The notes beneath the pieces are model-generated. The model was not told where the DNA came from and searched no databases. It saw nothing but the letters and a program-made list of their open reading frames with translations. From NCBI GenBank assembly GCA_040005635.1, contig JBDTYM010000006.1, positions 12,342 to 76,341 on the forward strand: a stretch of 64,000 nucleotides of DNA, given 5' to 3'. This stretch comes from Dokdonella_A sp040005635 (GTDB taxonomy: Bacteria > Pseudomonadota > Gammaproteobacteria > Xanthomonadales > Rhodanobacteraceae). This document shows positions 27,264 to 35,609 of this stretch, piece by piece; position 1 is the first letter of the stretch, and every line of letters begins with the position of its first letter. The position numbers were made by a program, and so were the translations under genes.

Positions 27264-28076
27264 TTGACTGAAATCATCGTCGTCACGTCCGGCAAGGGCG
27301 GCGTCGGCAAGACCACGACGAGCGCCTCGATCGCGGTCGGCCTCGCCAAGCGCGGCAAGAAAGTCGCGGTCATCGACTTCGACGTCGGCCTGCGCAACCT
27401 CGACCTGATCATGGGTTGCGAACGCCGCGTGGTCTACGACTTCGTCAACGTGATCCAGGGCGAGTGCACACTCAAGCAGGCCCTGATCAAGGACAAGCGC
27501 ATCGAAACCTTGTTCGTGCTCGCCGCGTCGCAGACGCGCGACAAGGATGCACTGAGCAAGGAAGGCGTCGAGCGCGTCCTCAACGAGCTCACCGAGGAAG
27601 GTTTCGACTATGTGATCTGCGACTCGCCGGCCGGCATCGAGAAAGGCGCCAGCCTGGCGATGTACTTCGCCGACCGCGCGATCGTCGTGGTCAACCCGGA
27701 AGTTTCGAGTGTGCGCGATTCCGACCGCATCCTCGGCCTGCTGTCGAGCAAGACCCGCCGCGCCGAACTCGGCAACGGCGGTATCGAACAGCATCTGCTG
27801 CTGACGCGCTACAACCCCGAGCGCGTCGCTGGCGGCGACATGATGGGCATCACCGACGTCAAGGACATCCTCGGCATCGAAGTGCTCGGCGTGATCCCGG
27901 AATCGTCCGGCGTGCTGACCGCTTCGAACGCCGGCGTGCCGGTGATCCTCGACGAAGCCTCCGATGCCGGCCAGGCCTATGCCGACGCGGTCGCACGCCT
28001 GACCGGCGAGCAACGGCCGATGCGCTTCATCGACGCGCAGAAAAAAGGCTTCCTCGCGCGCATCTTCGGGAGCTGA
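27264..28076 (+). CDS. minD: Septum site-determining ATPase MinD
   Basis: Membrane-associated P-loop ATPase that recruits MinC and oscillates under MinE control. It has 270 residues with the deviant Walker A SGKGGVGKTT at 9-18, the switch region VIDFDVGLRNLDLIMGCERRVVYDF, Walker B-like YVICDSPAGIEKGA and the C-terminal amphipathic membrane-targeting helix (QKKGFLARIFGS). The start is a TTG at 27264 preceded by a strong AAAGGAG box 6 bases away; its reading MTEIIVVTSGKGG matches the family. The upstream ATG in the same frame (27237) would add 9 unsupported codons. Confidence 0.96.
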   Translation: MTEIIVVTSGKGGVGKTTTSASIAVGLAKRGKKVAVIDFDVGLRNLDLIMGCERRVVYDFVNVIQGECTLKQALIKDKRIETLFVLAASQTRDKDALSKEGVERVLNELTEEGFDYVICDSPAGIEKGASLAMYFADRAIVVVNPEVSSVRDSDRILGLLSSKTRRAELGNGGIEQHLLLTRYNPERVAGGDMMGITDVKDILGIEVLGVIPESSGVLTASNAGVPVILDEASDAGQAYADAVARLTGEQRPMRFIDAQKKGFLARIFGS

Positions 28077-28078
28077 CC

Positions 28079-28369
28079 ATGGGACTTTTCGATTTCCTGC
28101 GTTCGCGCCCGAAGAACACTGCGTCCGTCGCAACCGAACGCCTGCGCATCATCGTCGCGCAGGAGCGCGCCGCCGGCGGCCGCCCCGACTATCTGCCGCT
28201 GCTGCGTCGCGAGCTGCTCGAAGTGATTCGCAAGTACGTCAACGTCGATCCCGACGCGATCGACATCCACGTCGAGCGCGATGGTGACAGCGAGGTGCTG
28301 GAACTTTCGGTCGCGCTGCCCGAAAAGCAGACGGCGGGTGCGGCGGCGGCAGCAGCCGGCGAAACCTGA
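28079..28369 (+). CDS. minE: Cell division topological specificity factor MinE
   Basis: Stimulates MinD ATPase and confines the inhibitor to the poles. The 96-residue protein opens with the membrane-binding anti-MinCD segment MGLFDFLRSRPKNTASVATERLRIIVAQER, followed by the dimer domain LLRRELLEVIRKYVNVDPDAIDIHVERDGDSEVLELSV and an alanine-rich tail not seen in shorter homologues. Only 2 bases separate it from the minD stop, so the three min genes are clearly one operon. Confidence 0.96.
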   Translation: MGLFDFLRSRPKNTASVATERLRIIVAQERAAGGRPDYLPLLRRELLEVIRKYVNVDPDAIDIHVERDGDSEVLELSVALPEKQTAGAAAAAAGET

Positions 28370-28386
28370 AGCCCGCCGGTGGTGCC

Positions 28387-28872
28387 ATGAACGCCGACAC
28401 CGGCGTGCTGACACTCGCCGGGATCGCCATGTCCGATGCGCGCGCGCTATTGGCGCGTCATGGACTTGTCCTCGTGCAGGTGGATGCCAACGCGCCGATT
28501 CCGGCGACCTATTGGGGCGAACCCGAAGCCGGCGTGATCGCGAACGCGGTCTATGCGCGCGCCGACACGCCGGTGCATTCGCTGCTGCACGAGGCCTGTC
28601 ATCTGATCGTCGCGTCGCCGGACCGACGCGCGGCGATCCATACCGACGCGTCCGATTCGCAGGCCGAGGAAGACGCAACCTGCTACCTGCAAATCCTGCT
28701 CGGCGACGAGCTTGCTGGCGTCGGCCGTGAACGCGTGATGTGCGACATGGACGCCTGGGGCTACACGTTCCGCCTCGGTTCCACGCGTGCGTGGTTCGAG
28801 AACGACGCAGACGACGTGCGCGAGTGGCTCGCCTGTCGCAGCCTTCTGCCCGTCGGAAGAATTCCGGTGTAG
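28387..28872 (+). CDS. Small zincin-like HExxH protein downstream of minE
   Basis: A 161-residue protein I cannot name. It carries HEACH at residues 68-72 and an EEDATCYLQILL segment at about 94-105, together resembling the HExxH...E zinc ligands of short ImmA/IrrE-type metallopeptidases. It has no signal peptide or membrane helix, so it should be cytoplasmic. The start lies 17 bases after the minE stop on the same strand, implying cotranscription with the division genes. An earlier frame starting at the same place but with MSDARALL (ATG 28429) is possible. A link to division or to stress-response proteolysis is inference only. Confidence 0.75.
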   Translation: MNADTGVLTLAGIAMSDARALLARHGLVLVQVDANAPIPATYWGEPEAGVIANAVYARADTPVHSLLHEACHLIVASPDRRAAIHTDASDSQAEEDATCYLQILLGDELAGVGRERVMCDMDAWGYTFRLGSTRAWFENDADDVREWLACRSLLPVGRIPV

Positions 28873-28970
28873 CGCTGCCGGAATGCTTCCCGGACTTTCG
28901 GTCTCGAGTGATGCGCAGCGTCAGCAGCGTGCCGACGATGCGCATCGGGCACGCCGATTTCATCGGCACC

Positions 28971-31244
28971 TCAGTCCGGCCTCGCTTCACGCTGCATGTG
29001 CGCGCGGCCATCGGCGCCTCGCACGACACGAATATCGTAGTGCGCGCCGCGAAACGCGATGCGCTGCAGCGTCAGCGATGTCCATTCCGGCGGCAGCAGC
29101 GGCGGATAGACTTCGAGCAGGCCCTTGCTCTCGATGCGCAGGCCGCTGAAACCATAGATCAGGTTCTGCAGAAAGCCGGCCGAAGCGGTGACGAAGTAGC
29201 CGCTGTTGTTGTTCGCGGTTTCGGTGCGCACGTTGTACGGCGCCTTCAAAACGTCGCCAGTGAAATTGCGCTGCAGCCAGCGCACGGCATTGTCATCGTC
29301 GCCATTCATTGCGGCAGCGATCGACATTGGCGCGAGTCCCATGCTGTTCGGATCGTGCTGCGAGGCGAGGATGGGCCGCAGTGCGCGCTCGTAGTCGTTG
29401 CGTCGAACCGTCGCGCTCATGGCGAGATCGAGCGAAGGCAGCGCGAGCATCGGCAGCGAACTGCCGCCCCAGGTATCGATGTCGTGCGCAACGCTCGCGT
29501 CGAATTCGAGATGCTGCTGGTCGGGCGCGGAAAACGGCACGTAGATTTTTTCGGCGACTTCACGCCAGCGCGGATCGGCGCGCGCACCGGCAAGCGGCGC
29601 CAACTCGGTCGCGATCCGCAGCGCCTTGGCGGCGGACACGTTGGTGAAGGTGTCATTCGGCACGTCGTTGTAGTCCTCGTCGACCGAGGTGACGTGGTGG
29701 ATCTCATAGCGTCGCGCAAGCGGATTCCAGACAGCGCGGCTGGCCCAGAACTCGGCGACATTGCGGATCACCGGCCAGCCCTTTCGACGCAGCCATTCGC
29801 GATCGTGTGTCGCCAGCCAATACTGGTATTGCGCGATCGCGACATCGGCATTGACATGGATTTCCCGCTCGCCGAGCACGTAGGCGAAATGTGGCGTCTG
29901 CTCGCTGCCATTCTCCGGATCGGCTTCCCACGGATACATCGCACCACGCAGTCCACGTGCACGCGCACGTGCCTGCGCGGCATCGAGCGTATGCGCGCGA
30001 AAATTCACCAGCGACTTCGCGCGCTGCGGATGCAGCAGCAACAGGGCCGGGAAGATCCAGGTGTCCGAGTCCCAGAAGGTGTGACCGGCATAACCCGGGG
30101 TCAACGCACAGGCGCCCATCGGCCAATCGGTATCGGCGGTCGATGTCGCGAGCAGGTAGTACAGGTCCGAATGCACGGCCTGCTGCGCACGCGGATCGCC
30201 CTCGATCACGATATCGGACTTCCACAGCTCGCTCCATGCGGCGGCATGCTCACTGCGAAGCATTTCGAAGCCGCGTGCGCGGGCCGCACGCGCCAGCGCG
30301 AGGTCGGCCGTTGCATCGCCGCCCCAGCGGTCGCGAGACAACGCGACGTACTTCGAAAACGTATAGCGCTTGCCTTTTTCGACTGCGATGCGCAGATCGA
30401 GGGCGAGCCGGTACTCGCTGCGATAGAGTTTCGCCTCGACCGGCTGCACGCCTCGCGGCAGCTCAACCGCCGCAGCCTCCGCCATTGCCAGCCCCTGTTC
30501 GGCGCGGCCATCGACCTGCAGCGCCAGATCCTGCGCATCGCCGTCGACGGCCGTGGCGTGCACGGTTCCGCGATACCACAGCGCGGCGCGATCGGGCGTC
30601 GCCGGCGGCAACGGTTCCAGCTTGAGTGCGTGCGCGGCGACGGCTTCCTGCATCTGATCGCCGCTCAACACGGCCAGTGGCAGGCGTGGTGCATACGGCG
30701 CCCATAGATTGAGTGCAAACGACAATTCCACTTCACCGTCGAAATCCGGCGTCAGCGTCAGTCGTGTCGCAGCAAGGTGCGGATCCGCCTGGCTGGCGAA
30801 TGTGACGACTTCGATGTCGGTCGTCTTGCCGTGGTCGAGATAGCGATAGCGCGTCGTCAGCGTCGCTTCGTGCAGGTCGAGCGTCTGCCGGTAGTTCTGC
30901 AACGTCGCGTCATCGACATGCACCTGGTTGAGCCAGAAGTGGCCCGCGCGCGAGGTGCCGGTCGAATAGTCGATCTCGGTCCAGCCAGGCACCGCTGCGG
31001 GACGCGAGAAATCGTCCTTGGCATAGTCCATCAGCCCGACCATGTAACCGAGATTGCCCTCGGTGCCCCGCGGGGCGGTCAGCGTGGAGAAATAGCCGTT
31101 GGCGAGATAGCCAGGAAAATAGGCATCGAAATCCTTCGAAGTCGCTTCCAGAACGAAACTCGGATCGGGCGCGGCGAACGCGGGCGGCCCGAACAACACG
31201 ATCACAAGGACACCCCTGGCCAGCGGTTTGCTGAGAAACTTCAT
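28971..31244 (-). CDS. Secreted glycoside hydrolase family 65-like protein (paralogue 1)
   Basis: A 757-residue secreted protein with the GH65 plan: signal peptide (cleavage near PAFA at residues 22-25), beta-sandwich N-domain, (alpha/alpha)6 barrel and C-terminal beta-sheet. GH65 hydrolases and phosphorylases act on alpha-linked glucosides such as trehalose, kojibiose and maltose. Visible barrel landmarks are YAGHTFWDSDTWIFPALLLLHPQRA, MYPWEADPENGSEQTP and REIHVNADVAIAQYQYW. The acid-containing region reads IHHVTSVDEDYNDVPNDTFTN, whose usual form is xPDEY; here P is V and the aromatic is D, but the glutamate is retained. Paralogue 2 lies about 76 bases upstream on the same strand. Start chosen for GGAG spacing; GTG 31250 is also open. 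Confidence 0.85.
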   Translation of the reverse strand: MKFLSKPLARGVLVIVLFGPPAFAAPDPSFVLEATSKDFDAYFPGYLANGYFSTLTAPRGTEGNLGYMVGLMDYAKDDFSRPAAVPGWTEIDYSTGTSRAGHFWLNQVHVDDATLQNYRQTLDLHEATLTTRYRYLDHGKTTDIEVVTFASQADPHLAATRLTLTPDFDGEVELSFALNLWAPYAPRLPLAVLSGDQMQEAVAAHALKLEPLPPATPDRAALWYRGTVHATAVDGDAQDLALQVDGRAEQGLAMAEAAAVELPRGVQPVEAKLYRSEYRLALDLRIAVEKGKRYTFSKYVALSRDRWGGDATADLALARAARARGFEMLRSEHAAAWSELWKSDIVIEGDPRAQQAVHSDLYYLLATSTADTDWPMGACALTPGYAGHTFWDSDTWIFPALLLLHPQRAKSLVNFRAHTLDAAQARARARGLRGAMYPWEADPENGSEQTPHFAYVLGEREIHVNADVAIAQYQYWLATHDREWLRRKGWPVIRNVAEFWASRAVWNPLARRYEIHHVTSVDEDYNDVPNDTFTNVSAAKALRIATELAPLAGARADPRWREVAEKIYVPFSAPDQQHLEFDASVAHDIDTWGGSSLPMLALPSLDLAMSATVRRNDYERALRPILASQHDPNSMGLAPMSIAAAMNGDDDNAVRWLQRNFTGDVLKAPYNVRTETANNNSGYFVTASAGFLQNLIYGFSGLRIESKGLLEVYPPLLPPEWTSLTLQRIAFRGAHYDIRVVRGADGRAHMQREARPD

Positions 31245-31320
31245 CGACACTCTCCGCCATGACTACAGGCAACCTTCGTAGGCGCCGTCACGCGACGGCG
31301 CATTCAATCGGCAGGATCGA

Positions 31321-33567
31321 TCACAGCGCCTTGCGCGTCAGCCTCGCCTTGCCGGTGGCATCGCGATCGATCGTGATGTCGTAGCGCTTGCCGCGAAAGC
31401 TCACGTCGCGCAGCTGCAGCGAATTCCAGCCCGGCGGCAGCGCAGGCGGATACGCTTCGACGAGACCCTGGTCCTCGATGCGCAGGCCGGAAAGGCCATA
31501 GATGAAGCTCTGCACGAAGCCGGCGGATGTCGCGAGGATGTAGCCGGCATTGTTGGCGACAGTTTCCGTGCGCACGTTGAACGGCGGTTTGAGGAAACCG
31601 ACCAGATTGCGCTGGATCCATTCGCCGGCCATCTTCGCATCGCCAAGTTCAGCCGCGCCGACCGCGAGCATGACCATCATCATCTCGTTCGGATCGTCGC
31701 CATGGACCTTGAGTTCGTTGAGCTGGAAGTCGAAATCGTTTCTGCGTACCTGCGGCGACATCGGCAGGTCGAGGTTCGGATACATCAGCCAGGCGAGCGA
31801 AGAACCCATCCAGGTGATCTTGTCGTGCGGCACGCTCTCGTCGAAATCGAGATGGCGTTGCTCGTCCTGCTTGAACGGGATGTACATCTTGTGCGCGACG
31901 TCGGCCCAGCGCGGGTCGGCTTTCGCGCCGACCGCACCGGCCGCCTTGATCGCGATCTCGAGCGCCTTGCGCGCGGCGGCATTGGTGAACGAATCATTAG
32001 GGACGTCGTTGTAGGCCTCATCCGGCGAAGTGACGTGATGAATCTCGTAGCGGTCATGCGCCTGGTCGTAGGTGACGCGACTGACCCAGAACTCGGCGAT
32101 CTCGCGGATCACCGGCCAGCCATTGTTCTTCAGCCAACCCTTGTCGCCGCTCGCGAGGTAGTACTGCCATTGCGCGATGGCGATATCGGCATTGACGTGA
32201 ATTTCGCGATAGACCTCGTAGGCGAAATGCGGCGTGTGGTCGGCACCGGTTTCAGGATCGGCCTCCCACGGATACATCGTGCCGCCGACGCCGTATTGGC
32301 GGGCCCGCGCGCGCGCAGGTTCCATCGTGCGATGGCGGAACATCACGATCGGCTTGGCGCGCTCGGGATGCAGCAGCAGCAGCGATGGAAACACCCACGA
32401 GTCCGAATCCCAGAACGCGTGGCCGGCGTAGTTCGGAGTCAGCGCGCAGGCGCCCATCGGCCACGCCGTGCCGACCGTCGTGTTCGACAGCAGGTAGTAC
32501 AAGTCCGAATGCAGGGCCTTCTGCACGTTCGCGTCGCCGTCGATAACGATGTCGGATTTCCACAGCTCGGCCCATGCCGCCCGATGGGCATCGCGCAGCG
32601 TGTCGAAGCCGACACTGCGCGCGGCACGCGCGAGTGCCAGCGTCGCCTTCGCATCGCCGCCCCAGTCGGCGCGCGACATCGCGACGAACTTGGTGAAGGT
32701 ATAAGTCGTTCCTCTATGCAGCTTGACGACGAGGTTGAGCGAGAGCTTGTTGGGACCCTTCTCGAGTGTCGACCTTTCGACGTCCAGACCCTGCGGCAGC
32801 GAAATCGTGGCCGCCTCGGCCATCGTGAGGCCCCGCTCGGCGCGCCCGTCGAGCCATAGCGCAAGATCCTCGGCGTCGCCATCCGCGCCGCCGACTCGCG
32901 TCACGCCGTGGTACCAGACCGCATCGCGATCGGACATCGGCACCGGCTTGTTATCGAGCGTCTGCCCGCTCGCTATCACCGCGGCGATCATCTCGTCGCC
33001 GCTCATCGTGCCGATCGGAAAGCGCGGCGCGTGTTCGCTCCACAGGCGGATCGGAAACGTGATCTGCACGCTGCCGTCGAACTGCGGCGTCAGCGAAAGC
33101 TGCGTCGCAGCAAGATGTCCGTCGGCCTGATCGACGAAGGTCGTCACTTTCACGTCGGTGGATTTGTTCGCGTAGGCGAAGCGATAGCGCGTCGTCAGCG
33201 TCGCGTCGTGCATGTCGAGCGTCTGCGCGTAGTCCGTGAAGATCTGCGGCGCGATACGCGTAGAGTTGAGCCAGCCGCCGCCGGGGTTGTAGTCGATCTC
33301 GCTCCAGCCCGGGATTGCGGCGGGCCGCGCGATATCGTCCTTCGCATAGTCCATGAACGCGACCATGTAGCTCATAGTCGATTCGGTGCCGCGCACCGAC
33401 GTCATCGTTGAGAAATAGCCGTTGGCGAGATAGCTCGGAAAATAGGTCTCGAAGTCTTTCGATGTGGCCGTCATCAGGAAGCTCGAATCAGTTTCAGCGT
33501 GCGCCTGCGTGACAAGGCCCGCTGCGAGCAGCGAAAGGCAAACGGCGGGCATGCGGCGGAATTTCAT
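31321..33567 (-). CDS. Secreted glycoside hydrolase family 65-like protein (paralogue 2)
   Basis: A 748-residue relative of paralogue 1, similar along its whole length (for example SKDFETYFPSYLANGYFSTMTSVRGTE against SKDFDAYFPGYLANGYFSTLTAPRGTE). It has a signal peptide ending THA-like at residues 21-23. The catalytic-loop segment is IHHVTSPDEAYNDVPNDSFTN, keeping the PDE of the family but with Ala in place of Tyr/Phe. Phosphate-specific loops are not obvious, so a periplasmic hydrolase is more likely than a phosphorylase. Its ATG has a GGGAGA box 4 bases away, and it follows the small secreted gene by 16 bases, so the four genes 34185-28971 look like one operon. Confidence 0.87.
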   Translation of the reverse strand: MKFRRMPAVCLSLLAAGLVTQAHAETDSSFLMTATSKDFETYFPSYLANGYFSTMTSVRGTESTMSYMVAFMDYAKDDIARPAAIPGWSEIDYNPGGGWLNSTRIAPQIFTDYAQTLDMHDATLTTRYRFAYANKSTDVKVTTFVDQADGHLAATQLSLTPQFDGSVQITFPIRLWSEHAPRFPIGTMSGDEMIAAVIASGQTLDNKPVPMSDRDAVWYHGVTRVGGADGDAEDLALWLDGRAERGLTMAEAATISLPQGLDVERSTLEKGPNKLSLNLVVKLHRGTTYTFTKFVAMSRADWGGDAKATLALARAARSVGFDTLRDAHRAAWAELWKSDIVIDGDANVQKALHSDLYYLLSNTTVGTAWPMGACALTPNYAGHAFWDSDSWVFPSLLLLHPERAKPIVMFRHRTMEPARARARQYGVGGTMYPWEADPETGADHTPHFAYEVYREIHVNADIAIAQWQYYLASGDKGWLKNNGWPVIREIAEFWVSRVTYDQAHDRYEIHHVTSPDEAYNDVPNDSFTNAAARKALEIAIKAAGAVGAKADPRWADVAHKMYIPFKQDEQRHLDFDESVPHDKITWMGSSLAWLMYPNLDLPMSPQVRRNDFDFQLNELKVHGDDPNEMMMVMLAVGAAELGDAKMAGEWIQRNLVGFLKPPFNVRTETVANNAGYILATSAGFVQSFIYGLSGLRIEDQGLVEAYPPALPPGWNSLQLRDVSFRGKRYDITIDRDATGKARLTRKAL

Positions 33568-33583
33568 CGACTCTCCCGAATTT

Positions 33584-34135
33584 CTAATGCAGCGCCGTGC
33601 TGGCGCGGCTGATGGTGAGGAAGCAGCTCTTGTCGAAACGGAGCTTGATCTGCTCGGGCCCGATCTCGGATTTCCTGATGGGCAGTACCTGCGCGGCGCC
33701 ACTGCCGCTGCCCGAGAAATAACTGCGCACGACATCGGAGACCAGGCCGGTTCCGTTCGTGCCAGATCCGCCCGAGCCGGTCGCGGCGCCTGCGCCATTC
33801 AATGGCTGCTGCGAGGGGCCGAGTACTCACAGGAAAATCTGCCCGTCCTCCGGCAGGGTCACGCGCTCGGTGGTGCTGGTCTGCCCTTCGCGCGTGGTCG
33901 GCACGGCCTTCGCCAGATGGATCGAGCGGCAGTCCGTGTCGCACATGCCAAGCGCAACGAGCATGCCGGGCTCGGCCTTGAAGCTGTGGATCTCGATCAC
34001 GTCGCCCTTGTTCAAGGCCTGCACCGATTGCACCACAGCCGGATTGTCCGGGTACACGGCGAACTCGGTCGGCACGGCAGCGCTCGCGGCAAGACGTCCC
34101 GCGGCGAACATCAGCACGGCGGCCTTGCGCTTCAT
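33584..34135 (-). pseudogene. Small secreted protein of the GH65 operon, interrupted by one in-frame TGA
   Basis: Without the stop this frame has 182 readable residues plus one TGA (33827-33829) after GEDGQIFL-type residue 102. The upstream part has a signal peptide (MKRKAAVLMFAAGRLAASA) and a beta-rich domain (VQALNKGDVIEIHSFKAEPGMLVAL, MCDTDCRSIHLAK). The downstream part is a Gly/Ser linker followed by QIKLRFDKSCFLTISRAS and a stop 16 bases before the next GH65 gene. Third-position GC stays high across the break, so both halves look like one gene. TGG for Trp (IFLWVLGP) is the smallest repair. A free-standing 102-residue protein remains possible. No family recognised; it may be a cell-surface or carbohydrate-binding accessory. 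Confidence 0.65.
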
Positions 34136-34184
34136 GTGCGCCGCCGCCGACTCGACCTCTCGCGACCTGAGAAGGATGCAGCGA

Positions 34185-35450
34185 TCATTTCGCGCCGAGG
34201 CCTACCGTTGCGGGCGCAACCACACCGGCGCGATCGATCTCGCGCTTGAAAAAGTACAGTGCTATGAGCACGAGCGCCATCGGCACCAGCGAGAAGTAAA
34301 ACGCGCGGATGCCGTCGAAGTTCGAGAAGACGATCGCGGTGATGCGCGAGCCGAGCGTGCCGCCGAGCGCGGAAAAAACCACGATCAACCCGGTCATCGA
34401 GGCATGCAGCGATTTCGGCAGCGAACTCAATGCGACCGAGTTGATGACCGGATAGATGGGCGCCATCAGCAGGCCGATCAGGGGAATCAGGTAGGCGGCG
34501 ATCGGCGCGTTCAGCCAGCCGATATCCGGGCGTGCGATCACATCACGCGCCAGCGGCAATGTCGCGACGACCAGCACGCCCATGCCGACCACGCAGAGGT
34601 TGAGCAGTACATACCAGGGCATGCGGCGCAGCACCTGGCCGGCGACGATCCGCCCGAGCGCCGTCGCGCCGGCGAGGATGCTGGCGAGCTGGATGCTCAT
34701 CGCATGCGGCAGCTTGAGGATCTCGTTGTTGAATGTCGGTAGCCAGGTGCCGAAGCTTTGCTCGATCAGCACATACAGAAATGCCGAAATCAGAAACACG
34801 AAAACCAGCGGCCGCACCACCAGTGCGAACATCTCCGAGCCGGTTTGCGCAATCGATTTCGGCTCGCTGCTGCGCGCGGCGGACTCGTCCAGCTGCGACG
34901 TGGCGAGCAATACCAGTACCAGCGCGCACAGGAGCGCGAGCAGCCAGTACACGTTGAACCACACGGGATCGGCCGGCCGCACCGGATCGACGAATGCGCT
35001 GAACAACCAGTTGCCCGCCAGCACGCCGACCATGAACAAGCCTTCGATGGTGTTGGTCAGACGTGAATGCTCAGCCTTGTCATGCGTGAGCAGGCCGATC
35101 GAGGAATACACCGCCACCTTGGTCAGCGCGAACGAAACGCCGATGCAGGCAAACAGCAGTTCGGCAGTATGGAAAGTCGGGTGCAAGCGCATCAGCACAC
35201 AGGCGCTGCCGACAATCGCGAGTCCGAGCATCATCGCGCGGCGATAACCGAACAGCGGCAGGAACGAGGCGACCAGGAACGAGGTCAGCGCGATGGGCAG
35301 ATCCTTGAACAATTCGAGCAGACTCGCCGTCGGCTTGTCGACGCCGAACGTCGCGATCGACTGCAGGATCACCGTGCCGACGCTGTTGAGCAGGATTGCG
35401 AACACGATGTAGCTGAGTGCCAGCGCGGCGATCATGCGGAATCGGTTCAT
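34185..35450 (-). CDS. MFS sugar transporter (FucP/Glu-Gal permease-like)
   Basis: A 421-residue inner-membrane protein with 12 hydrophobic helices in two bundles of six, split by the loop LDESAARSSEPKSIAQTGSEMF near residue 195. FucP-type features are the early AALALSYIVFAILLNSVG helix, ELFKDLPIALTSFLVASFLPLFGYRRAMM, and PLIGLLMAPIYPVINSVALSSLPKSLHASMTGLI. It would bring the sugars released by the two secreted GH65 proteins into the cytoplasm. It is the first gene of the MFS-small protein-GH65-GH65 unit, downstream of a terminator. Confidence 0.88.
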   Translation of the reverse strand: MNRFRMIAALALSYIVFAILLNSVGTVILQSIATFGVDKPTASLLELFKDLPIALTSFLVASFLPLFGYRRAMMLGLAIVGSACVLMRLHPTFHTAELLFACIGVSFALTKVAVYSSIGLLTHDKAEHSRLTNTIEGLFMVGVLAGNWLFSAFVDPVRPADPVWFNVYWLLALLCALVLVLLATSQLDESAARSSEPKSIAQTGSEMFALVVRPLVFVFLISAFLYVLIEQSFGTWLPTFNNEILKLPHAMSIQLASILAGATALGRIVAGQVLRRMPWYVLLNLCVVGMGVLVVATLPLARDVIARPDIGWLNAPIAAYLIPLIGLLMAPIYPVINSVALSSLPKSLHASMTGLIVVFSALGGTLGSRITAIVFSNFDGIRAFYFSLVPMALVLIALYFFKREIDRAGVVAPATVGLGAK

Positions 35451-35537
35451 CGGCCTTGCGTCCTCGATAGCGGAATCCAGCCGTGAATCTGCGCTGCTTG
35501 CATGAAGCCCGGCAGCAATGCGAGGTTGCCTGGCCGG

Positions 35538-35575
35538 AAAAAAGGTCCGGATCGCCGTTGGATACGATCCGGACC
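35538..35575 (-). terminator. Intrinsic terminator after the locus TonB receptor gene
   Basis: On the minus strand GGTCCGGATC pairs with GATCCGGACC (35544-35553 with 35566-35575, perfect 10-base stem, 12-base loop), followed by TTTTTT (35538-35543). It begins about 35 bases after the receptor stop codon. It separates the LacI-controlled fusion/receptor transcript from the MFS-GH65 transcript downstream. Confidence 0.9.
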
Positions 35576-35609
35576 ACGCGGGGCAGCTACTCTCGCATCA
35601 TCACACTTC

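Noticed and set aside
28740..30707. A 655-residue plus-strand open frame opposite the GH65 paralogue
   Set aside because: It overlaps the end of the HExxH gene and runs antisense to a well-supported GH65 protein.
28971..33567. Loss of the catalytic acid in both secreted GH65 proteins (an IHH in place of IHE)
   Set aside because: The family general acid is most likely the Glu of the PDE motif, which both proteins keep, so the IHE-to-IHH change is not proof of inactivity.
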